From: an uncultured Bacilli bacterium
GTDB lineage: Bacteria; Bacillota_I; Bacilli_A; RF39; UBA660
Direction of reading: 5' to 3'
Assembly: GCA_947627405.1 (NCBI GenBank)
Contig: CANQVY010000002.1
Span: forward strand, 1 to 29,905
Length of the DNA: 29,905 nt
Below the pieces are notes generated by a model. It did not search any database. It was not told the DNA's origin and saw only the letters and a program-made list of their open reading frames with translations. Both the position numbers and the translations under genes were made by a program. Every line of letters begins with the position of its first letter. Within the stretch, counting starts at the first letter, position 1. Shown one piece after another: positions 24,487 through 29,905 of this stretch.

Positions 24487-26525
24487 TGAAAAAAAAGCAG
24501 TTCTTTCTGTTAATACCTATAATTGCTTTTCTAATAGCTTTTGTAGGGGTATTTTTATATTTTAATTCTGAGAATAAGAAAACAAATTTTACTCTAGCAG
24601 AAAAAGAATGGTTGGAAGAAAACACCAATACAAAAATCGATTTTGGAATAGTGAATAATTATCCTGTATATGGTATGGACGGAGAAGGGGTTTTCTTTAA
24701 CTATGTGAGAAACCTTGAGAATAAGACAAATTTGGAATTTAATAAAATACCTGTTTTAGATTCCGAAAAAGCCGACAATCCTTATACAATTCGAGTATTA
24801 AATAATGATGAAAAGATAGGCAAAAATGATTTATTAATTTTCCAAGATAGTTATGTGGCTATAGGGCTTGAGCCTATGACTATTACTAAAGAATCTGATA
24901 TCCATAATTTAAAATTAGGAATTTTAAGTGAAGATATGTCAGAAATTAGTTATTATTTGAAAAGTAGTAGTAATATTTCTTATGTATCTTATGATGATAT
25001 AAACAAGCTTTATAAAGGATTAGATGATAAAAAAGTAAATGTGATCGTAGTACCTTATATGCGATATTTAGATAAAATTATTGCTTCAAACAAATATTAT
25101 ATAAATTATTATTTTACGGATTTAAGTAAAAAAGCTGTTCTTACTTTAAATAATGATAATAAAATATTAAATAGTATTATCAGAAAACATTTTGAAGAAT
25201 GGAAAAACAAACATTATGTAGATAACTATAATGATGAATTATTGGATTATTATTTGAAAAAAAATGATGTAAGTGATAAAGTCAAAACAGAATTAATTTC
25301 TAAGTCTTATGTATATGGATATGTAAAAAATGTTCCATTTGAAGTGAAAACCCATAATTCAGTCGAAGGTATAGCTATGGAATATATCAATCGAATGAGT
25401 AGATTATCGGATATTGAATTTACTTATAAAGAATATGATAGCGTTGAGGATTTAAAAACAGCAATATCAAATGGAAAAGTTGATTTATATTTTGATTATT
25501 ATGGGCTAACCAATGTAAATTATATTTCTACAGTATCTCCTTTTATAGAAAGTTATGTAGTTTTAGGAAAAGTCAAAGATGATCATATAGTAACTTCTTT
25601 TGAAAGTATTAAAAATGAAAAAGTAAAAATGTTAAAATCTTCTTTAATTACAAAATATTTTGAAAAAAATAGTCGAGCAGATATTATAACAGTAGATAGT
25701 CCAAAAGAATTAGTAGATAAAAAATCTTCAAATATGATTGTTGTAGATAAAGAATTATATTCGTATTACAAAAATTCCATTTTTAAAAATTATGAAGTAT
25801 TATATTCAGATGTTATTACGAGCGAATATAGTTTTAAAGTAAAAAGTGATGATGAGACGTTTTATAAATTATTTAACTACATTATTAATACAAACTCTTA
25901 TTATAAATATAGAAACAGTGGGCTTATGGCTTTGACAACAACAAAATTTGATACAAGTTCATTTAGTAAAGTATTAATTTCTGTATTTATCTTATTATTA
26001 ATTATTTTACTTGTAATTGTTGGAATTTTTGCTTATACAAAAAATAAACATAAAATAAAACAGGTAAAGAAAGAAGAACGTGCAAAATATACAGATTTAT
26101 TAACAGCTCTAAAAAATAGAAATTATCTAAATCTAAATATAAATAAATGGGATGATTGTAAGGTGTTGCCACAATCAATTATCATGATCGATTTAAATAA
26201 TGTACAATATGTAAATGATAATCATGGGTATGAAGCTGGAGATGATTTGATTGTCAAAGCCGCATCCGTTCTTGTAAATACACAACTTGAAAATAGTGAG
26301 ATTATTAGAACAAATGGAAATGAATTCTTAATTTATACAATTGGATATAGTGAATCGCAAATTGAAAATTATACAAAAAAATTAAATAAAGAATTAAAAA
26401 AACTTCCTTATAATTTTGGAGCTTCTATCGGATATAGTATGATTAAAGATGATATTAAAACTATTGATGATGCAATTTCGGAAGCAACTCTTGAAATGAA
26501 AAATAAAAAAGAAGATTATAAATAG
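24486..26525 (+). CDS. Membrane sensor: two solute-binding (SBP_bac_3-like) domains plus degenerate GGDEF
   Basis: 679 aa. A signal-anchor helix (residues 5-25) is followed by two extracellular domains, roughly 35-250 and 270-480, each with the look of type 3 solute-binding proteins (KIDFGIVNNYPVYG; SYVYGYVKNVPFEV). A second membrane helix lies at about 494-516 and a cytoplasmic GGDEF-like domain from 534 on (LLTALKNRNYLN, DLNNVQYVNDNHGYEAGDDL). The active-site motif reads NGNEF (610-614) instead of GGDEF, and the upstream Lys and His are Gln and Tyr. Diguanylate cyclase activity is therefore doubtful; it may bind nucleotide or a partner instead. Confidence 0.85.
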   Translation: MKKKQFFLLIPIIAFLIAFVGVFLYFNSENKKTNFTLAEKEWLEENTNTKIDFGIVNNYPVYGMDGEGVFFNYVRNLENKTNLEFNKIPVLDSEKADNPYTIRVLNNDEKIGKNDLLIFQDSYVAIGLEPMTITKESDIHNLKLGILSEDMSEISYYLKSSSNISYVSYDDINKLYKGLDDKKVNVIVVPYMRYLDKIIASNKYYINYYFTDLSKKAVLTLNNDNKILNSIIRKHFEEWKNKHYVDNYNDELLDYYLKKNDVSDKVKTELISKSYVYGYVKNVPFEVKTHNSVEGIAMEYINRMSRLSDIEFTYKEYDSVEDLKTAISNGKVDLYFDYYGLTNVNYISTVSPFIESYVVLGKVKDDHIVTSFESIKNEKVKMLKSSLITKYFEKNSRADIITVDSPKELVDKKSSNMIVVDKELYSYYKNSIFKNYEVLYSDVITSEYSFKVKSDDETFYKLFNYIINTNSYYKYRNSGLMALTTTKFDTSSFSKVLISVFILLLIILLVIVGIFAYTKNKHKIKQVKKEERAKYTDLLTALKNRNYLNLNINKWDDCKVLPQSIIMIDLNNVQYVNDNHGYEAGDDLIVKAASVLVNTQLENSEIIRTNGNEFLIYTIGYSESQIENYTKKLNKELKKLPYNFGASIGYSMIKDDIKTIDDAISEATLEMKNKKEDYK

Positions 26526-26535
26526 GAGAATTAAA

Positions 26536-27372
26536 ATGAAAAAGAAGACAAAAAGAATGCTAAAATCCATATATAATATAATTCAAAAACCAGAAATGAG
26601 AATATTACCTGGACAATTATCATTCTTTTTTCTTTTATCTTTAATTCCTCTTATTGCATTAATAGGAACAATTGCTTCTTCTTTTCATATATCTTTAAAT
26701 ACATTAGAAAGTTTGTTTGCAACATCCATCCCTTCTGCAGTTAAAGAAGCTTTAGGACTTTTGTCTTCAGGAAAAAGTATAAGTACAAACATGATTATTT
26801 TTTATATTTCAGCATTTATTTTGGCAAGTAATGGTACACATTCTATGATTATCGCATCCAATTCTATTTATAGAATTAAGGATAAAGATTATTTGTCAAG
26901 AAGGATTAAAGCCGTTTTAATGACGTTTATACTTGTATTACTATTGCTGTTTTTACTTATAGTACCTGTATTTGGAGACTTTATCATTCATTTGATCAAT
27001 AATTGGTTAGGGGCAAATATGAAGATCATTAGTATTATTTATCAAATACTTAAATATCCAATATCTTTAATGTTCATTTTTATTAGTATTAAGTTGCTTT
27101 ATACGATGGCTCCAGATAAGAAAATTGAAAGTGCAACCACTACGAAAGGAGCCATATTTAGAACAATCATATGGATTCTTGCAACAGAAGTCTACTCAAT
27201 CTATATAGGAGTATTTAATAAATATGATTTATTTTATGGAAGTGTTGCAAATATATTGATCCTGTTATTATGGATTTATATTCTATCTTATGTCTTTGTA
27301 CTAGGAATGGCATTAAATGCCAATGTATATGAAAAAAAACAAAATATTGTTGAAAGAATTATGAATAATTAA
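26536..27372 (+). CDS. YihY/virulence factor BrkB family membrane protein
   Basis: 278 aa with about six membrane helices. The N-terminal QLSFFFLLSLIPLIALIG, the middle SNGTHSMIIASNSIYRIKD and the C-terminal ILILLLWIYILSYVFVLGMALNANVYE are typical of the YihY family (once mis-called RNase BN). The biochemical role of the family is unsettled; links to envelope and transport functions are reported. It lies ten nt after the GGDEF-like gene, so the operon ends here. Its last 14 bases overlap the end of the convergent carboxypeptidase gene. Confidence 0.88.
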   Translation: MKKKTKRMLKSIYNIIQKPEMRILPGQLSFFFLLSLIPLIALIGTIASSFHISLNTLESLFATSIPSAVKEALGLLSSGKSISTNMIIFYISAFILASNGTHSMIIASNSIYRIKDKDYLSRRIKAVLMTFILVLLLLFLLIVPVFGDFIIHLINNWLGANMKIISIIYQILKYPISLMFIFISIKLLYTMAPDKKIESATTTKGAIFRTIIWILATEVYSIYIGVFNKYDLFYGSVANILILLLWIYILSYVFVLGMALNANVYEKKQNIVERIMNN

Positions 27373-28201
27373 CCATAGTATTTAAAAAGCGAGCATAATA
27401 TTCATCAAAAGTGATATTATGTTTTTTTATATATGTAGCTACTTTTTTTCCGACATATCTATAATGCCAAGATTCATACATATATCCCGTAATATTTTCT
27501 TTATCTTTAGGATATCTAAGAATAAATCCATATTTATAGGCATTTTTTTGCATCCACAGAAATTCATCAGTACTTTCAAAATCATTAAAATCGGTAACAA
27601 GATTATCTATGTCTACAGTTAGACCACTTTGATGTTCTGAATATCCAGGGCGTGCAGAATAGGTATCCACATTTTCTTTCGTATCATTTACTAAATAACG
27701 ATTATATAAATTCAATTGATAATTATAATCTCTATAAGCAGAGATAGCTCGTATATTTAAATTTTCCTTTTTAATGTCTTTACACATCTGTTCAAAGTGA
27801 GTTAAGGCTTCTTCTACAAGATAAATATTTCCCTTTGTACAGTTTTTTATGATCTTTAAATGATTGGGAACGTATTTTTTGTCTACATAATAAAACTTAT
27901 TGATTAAAATATATTTTGTGTTTTGATAAGGACTAGGGAATGTATTTGTATAGAAATTTTTATCTAGATTCAAATTGACGTATGTAACAACATCTTCATC
28001 ACTTAAATTCCAATGTTTTTGTTTATAATCAATATAACGTTGTTGGTAAGTTGGAATATAATAATTTATTTTGGATTTTAAGGATTGAATGTATTTCTTA
28101 GTCTGATGATTTGAACTATTTATATAGCGAATATAACAAAAAATCCCTATACAGAAAAATAGGCCAATAAATAATCCAATATATACAATTACTTTCTTCA
28201 T
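27359..28201 (-). CDS. VanY-type D-alanyl-D-alanine carboxypeptidase (M15B)
   Basis: A zinc peptidase (280 aa) that trims D-Ala from cell wall stem peptides. An N-terminal helix (about residues 4-24) anchors it outside the membrane. The catalytic set is complete: the SAYRDYNYQ substrate motif, H190 and D197 as zinc ligands in SEHQSGLTVD, and E243 plus H246 in ESWHYRYV. ATG 28201 is chosen because AGGGTG precedes it; a farther TTG would add seven residues. A long spacer domain (residues 30-140) is of unknown role. No van regulators are nearby, so this is a housekeeping or envelope enzyme rather than a glycopeptide resistance cluster. Confidence 0.9.
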   Translation of the reverse strand: MKKVIVYIGLFIGLFFCIGIFCYIRYINSSNHQTKKYIQSLKSKINYYIPTYQQRYIDYKQKHWNLSDEDVVTYVNLNLDKNFYTNTFPSPYQNTKYILINKFYYVDKKYVPNHLKIIKNCTKGNIYLVEEALTHFEQMCKDIKKENLNIRAISAYRDYNYQLNLYNRYLVNDTKENVDTYSARPGYSEHQSGLTVDIDNLVTDFNDFESTDEFLWMQKNAYKYGFILRYPKDKENITGYMYESWHYRYVGKKVATYIKKHNITFDEYYARFLNTMVNYS

Positions 28202-28237
28202 AAAATCACCCTTTGTTAACAAAATTATTTCTATTAC

Positions 28238-28266
28238 ATAATAGTTATTAAGAAAAAAAATATGAA
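28238..28266 (-). promoter_or_regulatory. Possible promoter of the VanY-type gene
   Basis: On the minus strand: TTCATA (28261-28266), 17-bp spacer, TATTAT (28238-28243). The -35 matches four of six consensus bases. In an AT-rich gap this is only moderate support. Confidence 0.35.
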
Positions 28267-28402
28267 AAGATTATTATTATATTGCTTTTCCTTGCTTTTT
28301 TTATACTATTGGAATTTAAAAAAATATATGATTTATAAAAGAAAAAAGTGTACTATAAATAATTTAAAGCAAGGAGGACGGTTAATTGTGAAAATTTTAT
28401 GA
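28262..28402 (+). pseudogene. Degenerate copy of a lipoprotein/carboxypeptidase gene start
   Basis: An ORF of 46 codons opens MKRLLLYCFSLLFLYYWN. Its first ~55 bases and the preceding AAAAATATGAAAAGATT closely resemble the start of the S11 gene at 28544 (MKRFMIVLLCFSFFIP). They share ATGAAAAGATT, TTGCTTTTCCTT and TTTTTTATAC blocks with small gaps. After the signal-like stretch the reading frame loses similarity and the lipobox. It has no good ribosome site. Best read as a relic of a duplicated or decayed paralogue; chance AT-rich similarity is less likely. Confidence 0.5.
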
Positions 28403-28440
28403 ATTTGTATGTTTTATCTATTTATAAAAAATATAAATAG
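28354..28440 (+). promoter_or_regulatory. Possible leader of the S11 gene: -10 box, strong ribosome site, mini-ORFs, hairpin
   Basis: A TATAAA (28354-28359) with a poor -35 (TTTATA, 28332-28337) is followed by a very strong AAGGAGG (28371-28377). Ten bases later a GTG opens a four-codon ORF (28388-28402). Its TGA overlaps an ATG that opens a 13-codon ORF (28399-28440). The end of that ORF coincides with a perfect 9-bp hairpin (28418-28426 with 28432-28440). This could be a leader-peptide region; evidence is structural only. Confidence 0.35.
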
Positions 28441-28476
28441 GGTACAAGGGATAAAAGTAGATATTTAAATTTTTAT

Positions 28477-28505
28477 AAAGGACTCAATATTTCGAGTTCT
28501 TTTTT
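28477..28505 (+). terminator. Intrinsic terminator in front of the S11 carboxypeptidase gene
   Basis: A 9-bp stem (28477-28485 with 28494-28502, one G-T) with an eight-base loop and a run of six T (28500-28505). It lies 39 nt before the ATG at 28544. It either ends an upstream transcript or attenuates the carboxypeptidase gene. No good promoter is visible between it and the gene. Confidence 0.7.
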
Positions 28506-28543
28506 GCTTTGGATTTGGATATGCTTAAATGAGGAGGAAAAAT

Positions 28544-28990
28544 ATGAAAAGATTTATGATTGTATTGCTTTGCTTTTCCTTTTTTATACCATTAGTTGGA
28601 TGTGCCAAAACACAAGAAGATAAAGAGGTAAAGACGGATAATACTACCAATTTAATCAATAATGCAAAAAGTGGGATTTTATTAGATTATAATAGCGGAA
28701 CGGTTATATTTGAAAAAGATGCAGATAAAAAATTAGCAATTGCATCTTTAACAAAAATGATTGCCCAAATTATTATTTTGGAAAACATTGAAAAAAATAC
28801 AATTAAATGGCAAGACATAATTACTGTTTCCGAAAATGCAGCTTCATTTGGAGGATCACAAATTTATTTAGAACCAAATGAAAAAATGAGTGTGGAAGAT
28901 CTTTTTAAAGGTGTATCTGTAGCAAGTGCAAATGAACTAGTTGTTTCAATAAAGCAGTCGCATCTTTTAAAAGAAGAAATAATAATATAA
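28544..28990 (+). pseudogene. Truncated D-Ala-D-Ala carboxypeptidase (peptidase S11), lipoprotein form
   Basis: The start is that of an S11 penicillin-binding protein of the DacA type. It has a signal ending in lipobox PLVGC (C20), the core SGILLDYNSGTVIFEKDAD, the catalytic Ser68-x-x-Lys71 in ASLTKM, the LFKGVSVASAN segment with the SxN motif at 128-130, and then ELVVSI. Family members continue for at least 120 more residues, including a KTG motif. Here the sequence turns into an unrelated KQSHLLKEEIII and stops at 148 aa. It therefore lacks the KTG motif and should be inactive. ATG 28544 follows GAGGAGG. The break is near 28950, and an unrelated transcription unit follows. Either an insertion or a deletion has cut it. 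Confidence 0.75.
28963..28974. repeat. Palindrome at the break of the truncated gene
   Basis: TCTTTTAAAAGA is a perfect 12-bp palindrome about ten bases after the point where the S11 protein loses similarity to its family. It may mark an element end or be chance in AT-rich DNA. Confidence 0.3.
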
Positions 28991-29054
28991 CTACATATAA
29001 GCCTTATATTTTAGGGAATTATTGTAAAATTTTATATATTTTCTACTTATGTGA

Positions 29055-29083
29055 TTTACAAAACAATAATTTTATGATACATT
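29055..29083 (+). promoter_or_regulatory. Promoter of the attenuator/ASCH-deaminase unit
   Basis: TTTACA (29055-29060), 17-bp spacer, TACATT (29078-29083) with TG at 29075-29076, giving an extended -10. Predicted start near 29090, about 30 nt before the leader peptide. Confidence 0.55.
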
Positions 29084-29121
29084 ATTAATGTAGATTTTTA
29101 AGAGAAAGGAGTGTGATTAAG

Positions 29122-29178
29122 ATGAAAAGTTTACAAGTTATAAATAATGCAGAATTAATCACGACTCCCAATTTATAA
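29122..29178 (+). CDS. Leader peptide (18 aa) of an attenuator
   Basis: A short ORF encoding MKSLQVINNAELITTPNL, preceded by AAAGGAG (29105-29111) ten bases upstream, as good as the sites of the real genes. Codons 8-13 span segment 1 (29144-29159) of the antiterminator described below, so a ribosome on this ORF would decide the RNA fold. There is no run of a single amino acid codon, so it does not look like an amino-acid biosynthesis attenuator. It more resembles the short leaders of antibiotic-inducible genes. Confidence 0.7.
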   Translation: MKSLQVINNAELITTPNL

Positions 29179-29223
29179 ACTTTTAGGGATATCCTTTTGA
29201 TTATAAAATTAATTCTGCATTAT
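29144..29223 (+). promoter_or_regulatory. Antiterminator: 16-bp perfect long-range stem
   Basis: Segment 29144-29159 is a perfect reverse complement of 29208-29223 (16 bp). An adjoining 7-bp stem (29172-29178 with 29201-29207) stacks on it. This fold uses 29211-29223 and thereby prevents the terminator at 29211-29231. Segment 1 lies inside the leader peptide ORF. Confidence 0.75.
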
Positions 29224-29236
29224 GTAGAATTTTTTT
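29211..29236 (+). terminator. Attenuator terminator before the ASCH-deaminase gene
   Basis: 29211-29219 pairs with 29223-29231 (nine pairs, one G-U) around a UUA loop, directly followed by T (run 29230-29236). It lies 21 nt before the gene start and is mutually exclusive with the 16-bp antiterminator. Confidence 0.75.
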
Positions 29237-29256
29237 ATTAGGAGGATATTAAAATA

Positions 29257-29905
29257 ATGATGAAATTAAATATTAATGACAGAGCAGCTCTAGCTATTAA
29301 AAATAGTACTAAAAGAGTGGAAATTAGAGCAAATAAAGAAAATAGTGAGCATGATTATAGTAAGTTAAAACAAGATGATGTTATAGAGTTTACTAATAAT
29401 AAATTAGGCGTATTTTATGTTAAGGTTAAAGAAGTAAATCATTATAATTCTTTAGATGAACTTTTTATTTTAGAAGGAACAAGATATACAACTTCTTCTA
29501 CTAATGATAAAGAAGAAGCAATTAAAAATGTAGGCAAATTAGATGGATATAAAGAAGCTATTAAGAAAAATGGTGTATATGCTATTCATATTGAATATTT
29601 ATATAGTGAAAATACTGTTTGGGACGAATTATGTGAAAAAGCTAGAAAGGTAAGAAATCCTAGAAATGTGTCAGGTATGATTAGTGCTGGAGGAGTAGGC
29701 GCAGCAATACTTACCAAAAATCATAATATTTATACTGGAGTATGCATTGATACAGCATCAACATTAGGTATATGTGGAGAAAGAAATGCTATTGCCAATA
29801 TGATTACAAATGGAGAAAATGAAATAGTAAAACTAGTATGTGTTGACTCTAAAGGTAATGTAGGTTCACCTTGTGGAGCTTGTAGAGAATATATGATGCA
29901 ACTTT
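29257..29905 (+). CDS. ASCH domain - cytidine deaminase-like fusion (3' end outside window)
   Basis: Open to the window edge (216 codons seen). Residues 1-115 look like an ASCH (PUA-like, RNA-binding) domain: the K19-x-x-E22-x-R24 motif (STKRVEIR), LKQDDVIEF, VKEVNHYNSLDEL and a closing NGVYAIHIEYL. From about 120 a cytidine deaminase domain follows (SGMISAGGVGAAILTKNHNIYTG). Zinc ligands C173, C206 and C209 and catalytic E175 sit in GICGERNAI and PCGACRE; the Cys-to-Cys distance of 33 equals that of B. subtilis cytidine deaminase. The usual CAE is CGE. It could act on free nucleosides, a nucleoside antibiotic such as blasticidin S, or RNA. ATG 29257 follows TAGGAGGA. Confidence 0.8.
   Translation, partial: MMKLNINDRAALAIKNSTKRVEIRANKENSEHDYSKLKQDDVIEFTNNKLGVFYVKVKEVNHYNSLDELFILEGTRYTTSSTNDKEEAIKNVGKLDGYKEAIKKNGVYAIHIEYLYSENTVWDELCEKARKVRNPRNVSGMISAGGVGAAILTKNHNIYTGVCIDTASTLGICGERNAIANMITNGENEIVKLVCVDSKGNVGSPCGACREYMMQL

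Noticed and set aside
27359..28201. Glycopeptide (vancomycin) resistance locus
   Set aside because: Only a VanY-type carboxypeptidase is present; no VanH, VanA/B ligase, VanX or VanRS is nearby, and such carboxypeptidases are common housekeeping enzymes.
28202..28543. Known riboswitch (T-box, purine, preQ1, c-di-GMP) in the gap before the S11 gene
   Set aside because: I compared remembered core motifs of these classes and none is present. Only the generic hairpin, mini-ORFs and terminator could be supported.
29122..29178. Amino-acid biosynthesis type attenuator (such as his or trp leader)
   Set aside because: The leader peptide has no run of one amino acid codon and the downstream gene is not biosynthetic.
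1..29905. CRISPR array, tRNA or rRNA genes
   Set aside because: No regularly spaced repeats, tRNA cloverleaf with terminal arms, or rRNA sequence was seen on either strand while reading the gaps between genes.

Overview
The window comes from an AT-rich (roughly 30% G+C by eye), low-GC Gram-positive bacterium (Bacillota/Bacilli-Mollicutes side). It uses the standard code: TGA is a stop in several genes and Trp is TGG, so it is not a Mycoplasma. Gene order is S10-spc-alpha with secY-adk-map-infA-rpmJ embedded, S14 and L36 are zinc types, and rpmD (L30) is absent. This fits an uncultured gut-type Bacilli lineage, but I cannot name the species.

Layout. (1) 1-1064: 3' end of typA/bipA and a GNAT acetyltransferase. 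They face an MFS-like permease (1084-2274, minus) across a hairpin that contains both stop codons. (2) 2399-16612: one long ribosomal protein transcription unit. It has a strong promoter and structured leader, then rpsJ to rplQ on the plus strand, usually with very short gaps or small overlaps, closed by an intrinsic terminator. It also encodes SecY, adenylate kinase, methionine aminopeptidase, IF-1 and RNA polymerase alpha. (3) 16617-18514: a separate small unit of three unrecognised genes (59, 367 and 181 aa), the latter two with paired membrane helices. (4) 18583-23927: pcrA helicase, a lipoprotein, NAD-dependent ligA, and a membrane-anchored protein with a possible OB fold. (5) 23963-27372: a three-gene envelope operon of a single-pass protein, a twin solute-binding-domain protein with a degenerate GGDEF domain, and a YihY/BrkB membrane protein. 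It converges with a VanY-type D,D-carboxypeptidase (27359-28201, minus).

(6) 28202-29905 is the most unusual part. A leader region carries a degenerate second copy of a lipoprotein signal-sequence start, mini-ORFs and a terminator. It precedes a D-Ala-D-Ala carboxypeptidase (S11) gene that stops just after its SxN motif and looks truncated. Next comes a new transcription unit with its own promoter, an 18-codon leader peptide, and two mutually exclusive RNA structures (a 16-bp antiterminator versus a 9-bp terminator followed by seven T). This precedes a gene encoding an ASCH domain fused to a cytidine/blasticidin-type deaminase, which runs off the window. I read this as a translation-sensing attenuator controlling a nucleoside deaminase, possibly an inducible resistance or defence gene inserted next to or into the carboxypeptidase gene. 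The RNA geometry is directly visible; the physiological role is inference.
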